DNA of 64,000 bases from Armigeres subalbatus (taxonomy: Eukaryota; Arthropoda; Insecta; Diptera; Culicidae): assembly GCF_024139115.2 (NCBI RefSeq), contig NC_085140.1:317691259-317755258 (forward strand), in the 5' to 3' direction. Positions 56,701-64,000 of the stretch are shown piece after piece (position 1 is the stretch's first letter; each line of letters begins with the position of its first letter). A model generated the notes under the pieces. That model ran no database searches. It was not told the origin of the DNA and saw nothing but the letters and a program-made list of their open reading frames with translations. Both the position numbers and the translations under genes were made by a program.

Positions 56701-59202
56701 AGTTTAAGTTATCTGAAGTTTGAGATTTACGAGTTTGGTGACTTTTTCTCAAGTGTATTCTTATTTGAGTGCGCGAAATCGTTTGTGTAGTTTGAATACG
56801 GGGATGAATTTGGTGAAAACATATATGAATTTGTGAAAATACCAGGAAAATATGGATCAATAAAGAATTGATCGGAATAGCGCTGGAAGAGTAGTGGTTT
56901 GTTCGTGGACACTAGTTGTAATCTGCTCATCCTCAGTTCATTTATACGGAATTGGATCAATTTGGTGAGATTGTTTCAATATGTTTTAATATGATTCAAA
57001 AACTATATACGCGCTGGATTTAAAAATCCGGAAGTTTATTTATGGATCCATTATCCAATTGATAATGGTAGCATAAACAGGCGGGGCTTATTGCAAGTGA
57101 AAGTGACCTCGGACTGGACGTGAGTTACCAGGCAGTCTGAAATGGGTCACTGGAGCTGCAGTAGAGCTAACACCTTCTAACTCCCGGGCTAAAGCTGACT
57201 TTATTAAATACAGCTTTCTTCCATAATACCACTGCCGGACAGTGGGGGTTAGATTGAAGATACACACACACACATATTATACGGTTACTTTCACAATGGG
57301 ACTCAAATTCGGTTACTTTCAAGATGGGACAAATCGACTTTGTATTTTTTTTTCGAAATTTTTAGAATAAATAACACAGTTTTATTTAAAAGCATACAAA
57401 TATAAACAAAAATATAACCATTGGTCATCAAAACTAATAAATGATGAAAAGTCATATGGGACAGTTATGCGATTACAGGCATTAAACCGCCTTCAAAAAA
57501 ATGAATTCCCAAAAATTCAATGTTTCACATGAGATAATAATACCCCAAAATACCGTCAGTGACAAAGGTAACGACTAGTGAAAAATATTGTTGGAAAGCG
57601 ATGTTCGTGCCACCAGTTTCACAACCTACTAAAGAGAGAATGAGCATGCAAAAGGTAGGTACAGAAAATTGGCAACAAATGGCACCCAAGCGGAAGACCG
57701 TATGGATGCGGCCGAACACAAATTTGGATGCGATCCAAAAAAGTTCTGTATTATCATCATCATCGCGACTCTGTCTGAATCCATTATTACGATTGAAGCC
57801 AAACATGCGATTCTCATTCCGCACGAAGCCTTCCAGTTAAAATCTGCCTTTTCAACGTATAGTTTTAGGTAGGTAGCCAGTCAATCCGGATTTCTTTGGT
57901 GCTCTGCTATTTTGCAAATTAGTATGGACTAACCAGTTTCCTCGCGGATGAAATCGAGATGTTCGAAATTTTAATCTAATTTACAAATATGTTATAGAAG
58001 TTTTTGCTTCAATAAATTAGGTTCTCTTCTGCGACACCGCCTCAGTTAATAAAGCACCGTCCGAACTGAACAAACTGCTTTAATGCGAGCAATGCCTGAA
58101 TTAAGGAAAATGTGTTTCATTGGTATTCATTTCTGCCATATCCCGATTATTATATTTATTATATTGAACTGTATGTTTTCGAATGATTGGATTAAGAAGG
58201 AATTCGTTTGTATGATTATCAATAACAAAAATTCATCTAAAAAATATTCAGTTCATCGCACGAAAACAATGTCCACCTACCTTCAAACTGCTTCATCTTT
58301 TGGGAACATAGAAGTCGCGCCTTGCCGGCAGCCACTAGCACATAACCGGCCACTTCTTCACTGATCTCCACACCATCAGCCTAAAATAAAAGTGAAACGA
58401 AACCGATGATTCACCATCTTTCGTATCATCAAATCCAATTACAAGTGCTGATAGAGAGTAAGCACCATCGAATTGTTTGCGCACATTATCCGGCCTAATG
58501 CATCGACTTACCTTCAACTGATCAACGTCCCTCTCAATGTTCGCTGCCATTGTAAGTAGTCTATTCTGTTCGTTTTTGAGCACCTGAAGAAAGTAGTTTC
58601 CATCTTTGACTTGTGTCTTGGCCGGCATAACTTCCACGACCGGATCGGTTCCGTTCACATTCTCCTTATTCTCAATCGGATAATGATGATGGCCATTTTT
58701 CCTGCTGGCTGCACTCCTCGTCACCATGCCCACAACGCAATCCCCAACGTCTCCCCCGTTGACCGCCATCGTCGTCGGTTCAGCAATTATCATCTTTTGT
58801 TCTACACCACTGGGCTGCTGTTCAACTGATGCTTGCTCGATTGCTACTGGCACACTCTTCGTCGTACCCGACTTTGTAGTGATAGGCAAGCGAGATTCTA
58901 ACGTGGTTCTTCTATTATCGTAAAGGGGAGCAACTGTAGCGTCACTGGTGACACCGGACGTCACAGGTTTCGACGGCGTGACTACTGATAACGTCGGTTC
59001 GGATCGAGATTCACTGCAAGCCACGGATGACTTGATGGTTGTGGTTTTGGTGGTTGTCACTGTAGTGTGCTGTTCTCGCTTCGATTCTAATGCCGAAGAC
59101 GAGGACGATGAGGAGAGAAGTGACGATGCAGACGAGAGCGATGTGATCGTTCCGTTGGATGTGACTTTGCCATTGGCGAAATGCGAGTGATGATGATGGT
59201 GA
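44426..59202 (-). CDS. DLGAP/GKAP-family protein (disks large-associated), 4 visible 3' exons
   Basis: Exons 59202-58512, 58380-58281, 45323-45169 and 44785-44426 join in frame with GT-AG borders (434 full residues visible, N-terminus outside the window or unidentified). The GKAP domain is seen as GNYFLQVLKNEQNRLL, VAGYVLVAAGKARLLCSQKM, TCEDLRGFWDMVMLQVNDVD and FRRNGWK; the last part has KREAQRKQLMELKRKQ and VEIFVPG. DLGAP1-4 are scaffold proteins linking PSD-95-type guanylate-kinase domains to Shank; DLGAP5/HURP and fly Mars are spindle-associated. The exon at 58512-59202 carries a KEN sequence and Ser/Thr-rich sequence, pointing to possible cell-cycle control. Whether this is the vulcan- or mars-type orthologue is undecided. 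The C-terminus lacks the QTRL Shank-binding tail. Confidence 0.88.
44870..45040 (-). mobile_element. Feilai-type SINE, 5'-truncated, within a DLGAP intron
   Basis: The CTTCTT tail, GGAATTACATCCCC body and TATCATGAGGCTAACACGAT match the other two copies. The tRNA-like head is missing; the sequence passes into a GGAATGGAAATGG low-complexity run at 45035-45060. It lies between DLGAP exons y and z. Confidence 0.75.
45169..45323 (-). CDS. DLGAP exon y (GKAP signature DLxGFWDMV)
   Basis: The acceptor ATACTTTCAG ends at 45324; the donor GTGAGT begins at 45168. It encodes GLCYKNLNQSPEEKFQTTCE followed by DLRGFWDMVMLQVNDVDASF and SFRRNGWK, the strongest signature of the family. Confidence 0.92.
45324..46840. 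other. DLGAP intron; mostly unrecognised, with small repeat pieces
   Basis: It includes a 15-bp-type repeat fragment at 46466-46585 and a block at about 46225-46440 that looks like a decayed repeat (GGTAAATCTTACCTCGTAAC). At 46690-46750 the plus strand encodes SADQEADIFMKSLNT, a copia-type C-terminus in miniature. Confidence 0.4.
46846..47100 (-). pseudogene. Ty1/copia RNase H fragment
   Basis: The minus strand encodes FGSTVSWQTVTVSTSSSELE followed by YVALRSAVSGAI, the typical end of copia RNase H (S-WxxxxQxxVxxSxxEAEYVAL). An insertion between about 46935 and 47060 separates it from an upstream DANWTSD-like piece. It is a small remnant. Confidence 0.65.
47091..47224 (+). repeat. Dispersed about 140-bp repeat, copy 1
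   Basis: ATGCTTAACGCTGATGAGGA through GATATAACCAGTTTG recurs at 48400-48561 with few changes. Part of it (about 47148-47193) is also present reverse-complemented at about 46997-47042, giving an inverted pair around the copia fragment. Confidence 0.75.
47758..50256 (-). mobile_element. Juan-like non-LTR retrotransposon (jockey clade), 5'-truncated and degenerate
   Basis: From high to low on the minus strand: MSASDFDFLTEQLHHMIDAM (end of ORF1, about 50250); WIARSVKGKEDELFNFL and CAGVAIAI-type endonuclease (50090-49900); FFVIGDFNA (about 49690); STIDLVLTDS-type end; KLDPSSKPFWKLTK (about 49050); MKAPGDDDI RT finger (about 48760); FGFRHGHSSTHQLLRVTNLI with GVALLDIEKAV (48320-48190); SLFADDTSLSVKGRSLRVI (about 47960-47910). 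These match my memory of Juan elements of culicine mosquitoes. Broken by frameshifts and one insertion. It lies antisense-neutral (same strand as DLGAP) in the DLGAP intron. Confidence 0.82.
48400..48561 (+). repeat. Dispersed repeat, copy 2, inserted in the Juan-like RT
   Basis: It is nearly the same as 47091-47224 but has a 22-bp internal direct duplication of TACATTGATATAACCAGT. It interrupts the Juan-like RT between SKLFEKIILRR-type and NRPI-type sequence. CAGTTTG occurs on both sides (48386-48392, 48555-48561), a possible short duplication. Confidence 0.7.
50285..50365 (+). other. tRNA-Met-like sequence (SINE head or tRNA pseudogene)
   Basis: TCTGC-CTCATAA-GCAGG forms an anticodon arm with CAT anticodon in a perfect Met-type loop, and GGTTTGATCCC resembles a B box with one change. 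The T stem and acceptor stem pair poorly, so this is not a functional tRNA. Confidence 0.4.
50370..51154. other. DLGAP intron; imperfect palindrome at about 50525-50632
   Basis: CGCATACG at 50525 is mirrored by CGTATGCG near 50630 with partial pairing between (GGTCGCTAT / ATAGCGATAG). A frame of 110 codons at 50623-50955 has no recognised motif. Confidence 0.4.
51163..51536. mobile_element. hAT-type non-autonomous transposon, 374 bp
   Basis: The termini CAGTGGTGGAAAT and ATTTCCACCACTG mirror exactly; an 8-bp duplication GTTCCAAG flanks it (51155-51162, 51537-51544). Subterminal CTCGCGA motifs occur in both halves. No transposase frame. Confidence 0.9.
52013..53409. mobile_element. TAA-type TIR MITE split by a 1.27-kb transposon
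   Basis: The left half GGGGCAAGCCAGAGTAAACG (52013-52068) and right half ending CGTTTACTCTGGCTTGCCCC (53338-53409) are the two parts of the same family as 8139-8255, in the opposite orientation. TAA flanks the outer ends (52010-52012, 53410-53412). The inner element occupies 52071-53335. Confidence 0.88.
52071..53335. mobile_element. 1.27-kb TIR element, copy 2, nested in a MITE
   Basis: The termini AGGTACACTGGGGAAGTGG and its counterpart match copy 1 at 37165-38455 end to end in inverse orientation. TA duplications are at 52069-52070 and 53336-53337. The uninterrupted MITE at 8139-8255 shows the empty site ATAACAAT-CA-TTATC, differing only by C for T. Confidence 0.9.
53793..54129. mobile_element. 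Foldback MITE, 337 bp, about 160-bp arms
   Basis: CACCTCCGTCACTCGTTTGA at the left is mirrored at the right, and the two arms match at most positions for about 160 bp with a short spacer near 53960. TAT flanks both ends (53790-53792, 54130-54132). It would make a near-complete hairpin RNA in the DLGAP primary transcript. Confidence 0.82.
54361..54598 (+). repeat. Two-copy tandem duplication, period about 135 bp
   Basis: ATACTAAATTATAAGAAAAT starts both copies (about 54362 and 54497), and GTTGAACTTAATGTARCGTT and CAACCAC recur in each. Copies differ at several positions. Confidence 0.65.
54871..55253. mobile_element. Foldback MITE, about 380 bp
   Basis: TTGACCTTTC...CCCAAAGAATCCATA...ATCGAAAACAAAAATCGAAA at the left is mirrored by TTTTCGGTTTTTGTTTTCGA...TGGGTTCTTTGGG...GAAAGGTCAA at the right. 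The arms are about 150 bp and imperfect. Spacer about 65 bp. Confidence 0.72.
55254..56552. other. DLGAP intron; weak tRNA-like D-arm at about 55910-55950
   Basis: TTCGTAGCTTAGTAGAGAAA near 55914 resembles an A-box region of a tRNA-derived SINE, but no B box follows. The remainder is A+T-rich with nothing recognised. Confidence 0.35.
56576..57272 (+). mobile_element. 697-bp insert between 23-bp direct repeats, (AC)n tail
   Basis: CATATTATACGGTTACTTTC plus ACA occurs at 56553-56575 and again at 57273-57295 without mismatch. The insert ends in (AC)n at about 57261-57274. A long duplication plus a simple-repeat tail is what retroposition leaves. Its content is unfamiliar: frames of 77-110 codons on the minus strand have no motif. 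Confidence 0.5.
57296..58280. other. DLGAP intron before exon x; nothing firm
   Basis: There are overlapping frames of 93-99 codons at 57525-57840 on both strands. Neither has splice sites or motifs that fit the DLGAP gene. Ordinary intron otherwise. Confidence 0.35.
58281..58380 (-). CDS. DLGAP exon x (GKAP domain helix)
   Basis: The acceptor TTTATTTTAG is before GCTGATGG; the donor GTAGGT follows GAAG. It encodes ADGVEISEEVAGYVLVAAGK and ARLLCSQKMKQFE, matching the IRxAVGxxxLLMxxxFxQFxGL helix of the family. Intron to the next exon is about 13 kb. Confidence 0.88.
58512..59202 (-). CDS. DLGAP exon w (Ser/Thr-rich region and start of GKAP domain)
   Basis: The acceptor TATCTTTCAG precedes HHHHSHFANGK on the minus strand; the donor GTAAGT follows QLK (58511). 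The exon has 230 codons plus one leading base. It is rich in Ser, Thr and Val, contains IENKENVNGTDP (KEN at 58659-58667) and ends in GNYFLQVLKNEQNRLLTMAA plus NIERDVDQLK, the entry to the GKAP domain. Confidence 0.88.
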
Positions 59203-59317
59203 CTGAAAGATAGCGAGATCAGGGTAAGAAAATAGATTAGATTAGGACTGCACATGGATACAATAAATATTGTAAACAAATATGAATAAACAGAAATAGA
59301 ATCACATTAACTGTTAA

Positions 59318-59486
59318 GGGTCCGTACACTAATTACGTAAGCAATTTTTCTGGGTTTTTCAATCCCCCTCCCCCATGTAAGATTTTTCCTATACAAATAT
59401 TATTTTGTTTATATGGACTATGGAGCGTAAGAAAATGGCAAACCCTCCCTCCTCCATAAGTGCTTACGTAATTAGTGTACGACCCC
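59318..59486. mobile_element. MITE with ATTACGTAAGC termini, copy 2, TAA flanks
   Basis: GGGTCCGTACACTAATTACG at the left mirrors CGTAATTAGTGTACGACCCC at the right. TAA flanks both sides (59315-59317, 59487-59489), pointing to PIF/Harbinger-type insertion. It lies just upstream of the first visible DLGAP exon. Confidence 0.82.
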
Positions 59487-59489
59487 TAA

Positions 59490-60051
59490 CCTGAGAGCTG
59501 CGGACTCGATCGATTCTAATAGGGGAGGAGAAGACCACCAGCTGTCATCGAGAGAAAAAGTAGAATCATTGAAATTTCACACGATGCGGTATAGGAAATG
59601 AAGTATATTTTTGTATTAAAACAAAAATTAAGGACGTTTCTCAACAAAATCTTGGTTTACGGGGTTAGAATTTCAAAAGCACACAAAATAGACATGATAT
59701 CTCGATTTTTATATTTTTTCGAATACGCAGTTAATGCTTAAGATTGTTGAATTTCTAACCCCACAAACTAAAAATTGTTTGACAAAAAAAATTCTATAAC
59801 GTTCTAGAGACATTTTTATTCTCATTTTCTATAGCATGCCATGTCAAATTTCCATGGTTCTACTTTTTCACTAAACTTTTCCAGGTGGCAGCACTGATGA
59901 AGGAACCTCCCCCATGGTCAAGATATTTTGCTAGAAACCCTCAAATTTCCTCTCAGTGTTCAATGTACACGTTACGATTTTCTAACATTGCATTATCATT
60001 ATGTTTATCTTTTAAAAATTAATTGCAAAGATCTCGACGATTCACTGCATT
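59490..60051. other. Non-coding stretch upstream of DLGAP exon w
   Basis: A short region with GAATTTCTAACCCCACAAACT-like inverted sequence (about 59640-59680 and 59750-59770) suggests an old palindrome; no gene is seen. Confidence 0.35.
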
Positions 60052-60417
60052 GGGATCATTCAATTATTACGTAAGCATTTATTTTTTGTTTTTCGGAAAT
60101 CGCCCCGCCAACCCACCCTTCCCCACTCCTGTTAAAAATTTTACCATACAAATTAGAGTAAGAAAGAGACAGACCAAAAGATATTTTAGTTACAAGATAA
60201 AGATTGTCGCTGTCGTCGCTGTCCGGAACATCTTTTGCTGGCAGGTGCTAAATGTCAATGAAGGAAAAATACATACGATTTGACAGTTCGGTTACCCAAC
60301 ATGTTTCGGATAGCAGAACAAAGGGAACCGAAGCGACAATCTTTATCTAGTAACTAAAATATCTTTTAACAAACCCCCTTCACCCCTATTGAACTCACGT
60401 AATTAGTGAACGACCCC
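60052..60417. mobile_element. MITE of the ATTACGTAAGC family, copy 3, split by a hAT-like MITE
   Basis: The left part GGGATCATTCAATTATTACG and right part CACGTAATTAGTGAACGACC are the two ends of the family seen at 59318-59486. The interval 60176-60367 is a different MITE. The host halves together make about 175 bp, like copy 2. Confidence 0.75.
60176..60367. mobile_element. hAT-like MITE, copy 2, nested in another MITE
   Basis: It matches 16318-16506 along its whole length, same orientation. Flanking 8-mers GACAGACC and AACAAACC agree at 6 of 8 positions, an aged duplication. Near the left end CGCTGTCGT is locally duplicated. Confidence 0.8.
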
Positions 60418-60544
60418 ATTGCATAAATTAATGTGCCGATCGTAAAATTAAATCATGCTGTTCACTTATTATATTCATCGATAGGTTTGAAATGGCACCA
60501 AATAATTGAGTTTAGTTACAAATTAACTACAATTAGTATGAGTT

Positions 60545-60780
60545 GGGGGGTAGCAGGGACTATGTCCAAGGGCTTGACGATCCCTCCCCAGTCTATCTAC
60601 GAGTTGTGAATGTCCTAGGAAGCCTAGGATGTGGTGGGGCTTGATAGTGGGCCCTGTTAAATTCCTATAAAAAGCTGCATGTATCCCCAAGTAGGCTCCG
60701 CCAAAGCGACCGTGTGCCGCTCAAAGCGCACAAGCCCATCCTGGTGTCAGGTGGGACACAAAACAGACCTGACACGACGG
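60545..60780 (-). repeat. Retroelement end repeat shared (inverted) with 9869-10045
   Basis: GCGACCGTGTGCCGCTCAAA at about 60708 is the exact reverse complement of sequence near 9870-9891, and both continue with TCCTAGG, CCCTCCCC and AGGGACTATG-type motifs in the matching order. Confidence 0.7.
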
Positions 60781-61025
60781 CCCTCCGACGAGACAGGAGG
60801 TTTGCGCAGGCCCAATAAGCCGCCTGGAAAACCAATAATTACGAACAATATACGAGATAATACGGCTCGATATAATCTGTAAAGACCTATGCGACGAATA
60901 AAGGATCACGATTGGAAGCTTGAAACTAGAGGCCTGGATAAGAGAAACGCGGATAGAAGATATAACTCTGCCAACACTGCAGTCAATCTTCTTCATCAAA
61001 GACCAACACATGAAAAGAAAGAAAT
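60781..61025 (+). pseudogene. 5' leader/ORF start of an EN-RT retroelement
   Basis: The plus strand encodes RRPSDETGGLRRPNKPPGKP and, after a break, MRRIKDHDWKLETRGLDKR, similar to the short leader before WNVRTL-type endonuclease starts in CR1/RTE-like elements. Only the leader is present before the hAT MITE at 61034. Confidence 0.4.
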
Positions 61026-61033
61026 GGTTTATG

Positions 61034-61285
61034 CACAGACAAACAGACATAACACATTGAACATTCACTCATCAAATTCATCGTATTTTAAACACTAACG
61101 ACATCTGTTGATTTCAGTTAGTTGGGCAAATCACAAACCAGATGGCGGTAGTGGGCAAATGTCAAACTCGAGCAAATCCGATGCGCGCGCCACTAGTGAC
61201 CGATTGACCAACTAATGATTATTTGTATTGACCAGTAAATCAGTGAACGATGGACATTTAACGAGTGTTATGTCTGTTTGTCTGT
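61034..61285. mobile_element. hAT-like MITE, about 252 bp
   Basis: CACAGACAAACAGACATAAC at the left is matched by GTTATGTCTGTTTGTCTGT at the right; GGTTTATG flanks both sides (61026-61033, 61286-61293). Non-coding interior with GATGCGCGCGCC. Confidence 0.85.
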
Positions 61286-61404
61286 GGTTTATGTATGTAG
61301 ATAAAATCTCACAATCCGTTATTTAATGTGTCCACATTACATAACAATAGAATCCAATGAATAATGCAATTTTATTTCATAATCTATAAATGACTTGCAT
61401 ATTT

Positions 61405-61575
61405 TATTGCAAATTAACGTAAAATTCATTAAAATTTCTCTTGTCATAAGACGAGTTTGTGCAATCCCATTGAATTCCACCACTTAATTGTATCTTGACA
61501 GATACGTATTTCGACCTCAACAGTAAGGCCGTCTTCAGTGTCTCGTACTTGACTCGACTAAGTCGGTTAGCAGTA
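61405..61575 (-). mobile_element. Penelope-like element 3'-end fragment, copy 2
   Basis: On the minus strand GAGTCAAGTACGAGACACTG, GGTCGAAATACGTATCTG and GTGGTGGAATTCAATGG follow in the order found at 34976-35095 of the full copy. RT and GIY-YIG are absent. It ends in the same region as the larger copy, so it is a severely 5'-truncated insertion. Confidence 0.75.
61497..61542 (-). ncRNA. Second hammerhead-like hairpin, with covarying stem II
   Basis: On the minus strand: GACA (stem I), CTGAAGA (61538-61532), C, stem II GGCCTTA/TGAGGTC, GAA, stem III ATA-CG-TAT, C, TGTC (stem I). Stem I has four good pairs here. Compared with 34990-35035, stem II changes one A-T to T-A and two pairs to G-T wobbles, so pairing is kept while sequence changes. 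Confidence 0.6.
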
Positions 61576-61644
61576 CATGATAAACGCATTCTTTTTATTT
61601 CAAATTTTATTTTATAATATCATACTTCATACACAGTATAAGAA

Positions 61645-61790
61645 AAATCCAAACCCGCACTGCTTTCCGTTTTTAATTAAATTGCTTCTAGAATTTTTGA
61701 GAAGAGTTTTAAAAAAAATTCCATCTGCTTCCAGTGCAATATTTTCGACTTCGACTTCTTCTTCTTCTTCATGCGACCTTTAATCGTCAA
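61645..61790 (+). repeat. Dispersed repeat shared with 17816-17960
   Basis: CCGTTTTTAATTAAATTGCT, GAATTTTTGAGAAGAGTTTT and CTTCTTCATGCRACNTTTAT-type stretches occur in the same order as in 17830-17955. Confidence 0.6.
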
Positions 61791-62041
61791 TAGTGCTGGG
61801 CAGGGTTTGCAGAAATCGCTCTCAATAGATAACGAACAGCGATAAAAGAGAGGCAAAAATCTCTTCGAATCATAACAAGCCATGAAAACAAAACTATCGC
61901 ACTTGTATACAAGTAGGAAGCAAACTATTCGGAAAAGTCGGTTCACACCGAGGGGGTTTGATAAAGCGCTTTGTTCTCGCTCATTTTATGTTGGGGATAA
62001 TATTTATTCGCACAGCTATGTAAAACATGTTTAAATGCATC

Positions 62042-64000
62042 TTTTTTTTTTTTTTTTATTTCAAATATATTTGTTTATTAAGTTTCATCGCAATAGTTCA
62101 TAATAATAATAAGATAATAATACATGGCAGATTGACAGCTTGTAATTTGAACATTTCCTACTGAACCTATGTTCTTCTAAAGGTTTGTTCGCTACTAAAC
62201 TATAAACAATTTTAGGGGAAAGAATACAGATCACTGAATTTCATTCAGAGACTACTAGTTAATTATCGTATTTCTATAGTTATTACATATGTGTTGTTTG
62301 AGATGTTGCTTAAAGATAGCAAGACTGGGAGAATTTTTAATGTTTTCGGGAATTTTGTTATATAAACTTGGTCCTAAGTTGGAAAATCTTCGTCGTCCCC
62401 TCTCAGTTCTAAATCCGGGTCGCTGAAGATGATGCGCGTTACGTGTACTATGTCGATGAGAAGCGTTAGTGAATGACCAGTTATGATGAATGTCTAGTCG
62501 ATTGATAATTTTGTACATAGAAGTACAAACATGCAGCTCATGTATACCTGCTATTGGTAGCACTTTATGATGAGGCATAGAGTAAAGTTCACTTGTTGGG
62601 AAAAGGTAAGGTAGCTTAAAGACTGCTTTGATACATCGGTTTTGCTGGATTTGTAAGGGTTTCAAATGCGTTTATTACTAGTACCCCAGGTGGAAATGCC
62701 GTATTGGTAGCGACTGTGGATGAACGAATGATATATTTTCATCAGCGCATGAGTTGGGGTAAACTTGGAAAGTTTCCGTAGCATTCCGCAGAGTGAGGAG
62801 CATTTGGATATAACTTTCTGGATATGCACATCCCAATTTATGCGGTCATCTATGTGTATTCCCAGATACTCATACTCAGATACTCTTTCGATTATAGAAC
62901 CATTGACTATTAAATTTGGACATGTAGCTTTATCGCGTTTGAGCAAACTGAATATCATCATTTTAGATTTTTTCAGATTGAGGGCCAATAGGTTGTTTTC
63001 CAGATAAGCAGAGATAAGCTTCATGTCTTGTACCATATCTTGAACCACTTTTTCCGCGTTAGGGCCTTTTCAAGGAAATAGCGGTGTCATCCGCAAATAA
63101 TCTTGGTTTGCCTATAAGTGGAAGCTTGGACATGTCGTTTATATATATGAGGAAAAATAATGGTCCAAGGTTACTGCCTTGAGGAACGCCGCAGCTTATA
63201 CTACATGACTCGCTCTTCATCCTTCGATTACCACTTGTTGATTCCTATCTGACAAATAGCTTTTTATTAAACGGCAGGGCACTCCTCGAACGCCTTATGC
63301 GGATATTTTTTTCACGGCATCCCGTGCTTAATCGTATCCAACGCTTTGGACAAGTCCAGAAAAATAGTTCCTGCACAGTTATTTTGATCCATAGTAAACG
63401 AAATTTCATCAATTAGCTCTAGTACCGCAACCTCAGTTGAAGCTCCTTGTCTGAATCCGAACTGATGCTGATAGTGCATGTCAGTAGATTCGAGAAAGTT
63501 TTTAAGTCGCATGTATAATACCTTTCAAATACCTTATTAATAGCAGGTAATACTCGAGATGGGTCTATAGTTGGTTGCATCCATGGGATCTCCTCCTTTA
63601 AAGATGGGATAAACCAGCGAACGTTTCAGACAATCTGGGTAGTTCGTTCCGCAGATGCTGTCGTTGATGCATTGAGCTAACACACCAGAAAGAACTAGAG
63701 AATGTTTCTTCAAAGCTGCAACAGGAAATCCGTCAATTCCTGTTGCCTTTGTTGTATCCAGGTTGCTTATTATAGTAACGATCTCCGCTGCAGATGTTGG
63801 TCTGAGGAACATCGAAATGCTACAGCTCCCTATTGTGTTGAACTTATGTATATCGCCATCAGTTTTCAAGCTGCGTGCTAGATGCTCCCCGACCGTCGAG
63901 AAAAATGTGTTAAACGCATCGCCTACCTTCGCAGGATCCTTATGTTCTGTTCCATTGATTCGCAGTTGAATATTGTTACATTTCTTTACTTTGTTTCCGA
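62042..64000 (-). mobile_element. CR1/L2-like non-LTR retrotransposon, 3' part
   Basis: On the minus strand from the window end: SNLDTTKATGIDGFPVAALK and YPIFKGGDP...NYRPIS (63830-63540) are RT fingers; QHQFGFRQGASTEVAVLELI and AGTIFLDLSKALDTIKHG (63490-63315) include motif [21 protein letters not shown] and [12 protein letters not shown] (63200-63060) are motifs B and C; YLGIHIDDRINWDVHIQKV (about 62870) is the thumb; FSNLGPSLYNKIPENIKN (about 62390-62330) ends the protein at 62255. A poly(A) tail appears as T17 at 62041-62058. It has a few frame breaks, but the last 136 codons are open. The element continues beyond 64000. Confidence 0.85.
62255..63869 (-). pseudogene. RT ORF of the CR1/L2-like element
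   Basis: RT fingers, palm and thumb are all present, with FADD intact. Motif A reads LSKALDT where F is usual before D. Breaks occur near 63525, 63305 and 63055 and at 62662 the frame shifts again, so the protein is not continuous. Among the non-LTR copies in this window this one is among the least decayed. Confidence 0.78.

Noticed and set aside
57525..57840. Overlapping frames on both strands (93-99 codons)
   Set aside because: No motif, no splice sites and equal openness on opposite strands; probably chance in intron sequence.
58611..59190. Plus-strand frames opposite DLGAP exon w
   Set aside because: They are antisense to a spliced exon with in-frame continuity; no motifs.

Overview
This window reads as a chromosomal segment from an Aedes mosquito, probably A. 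aegypti or a close relative. It carries three copies of a tRNA-headed SINE with a triplet-repeat tail that matches the Aedes Feilai family, and a Juan-like jockey-clade retrotransposon. Introns are very long and A+T-rich, and transposon remnants are packed densely. Species naming is inference from repeat content; no database was consulted.

Two host genes are supported, arranged convergently. Gene 1 (+ strand) is a CDF/SLC30 zinc transporter. Five exons are visible (5484-5594, 27061-27223, 27289-28157, 28226-28466, 28538-28644), and they join in one frame to give 496 residues plus the stop. The N-terminus lies upstream of the window or in an exon I could not identify. Intron 5595-27060 is 21.5 kb and full of transposons. 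Gene 2 (- strand) is a DLGAP/GKAP-family gene whose last four exons are at 59202-58512, 58380-58281, 45323-45169 and 44785-44426. A 13-kb intron holds the Juan-like element and several MITEs. About 15.7 kb of intergenic sequence (28.7-44.4 kb) separates the two genes.

Layout: 0-4.3 kb, RNase H-bearing non-LTR element; 4.4-27 kb, zinc-transporter intron with SINEs, foldback MITEs, a Helitron-like insert, hAT-like MITEs, minisatellites and retroelement fragments; 27-28.7 kb, the 3' transporter exons; 29-36.5 kb, a TIR element followed by a pile-up of non-LTR fragments and a 5'-truncated Penelope-like element (RT plus GIY-YIG) with a hammerhead-ribozyme-like 3' hairpin; 36.5-40.7 kb, a degenerate 15-bp-period repeat field interrupted by a 1.3-kb TIR element; 40.8-41.7 kb, RT fragment; 44.4-59.2 kb, the DLGAP gene; 59.3-64 kb, nested MITEs, a second Penelope 3' end and a CR1/L2-like retrotransposon.

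No prokaryote-type system, CRISPR array, complete rRNA or complete tRNA gene was seen. The most informative observations are nested insertions whose empty sites can be read from paralogous copies or from coding frames elsewhere in the window, very short (about 40-50 bp) retroposed 3' tails with target-site duplications, a covarying ribozyme-like hairpin in two Penelope copies, an unusually long His-rich loop in the zinc transporter, and a DLGAP C-terminus lacking the usual Shank-binding tail.
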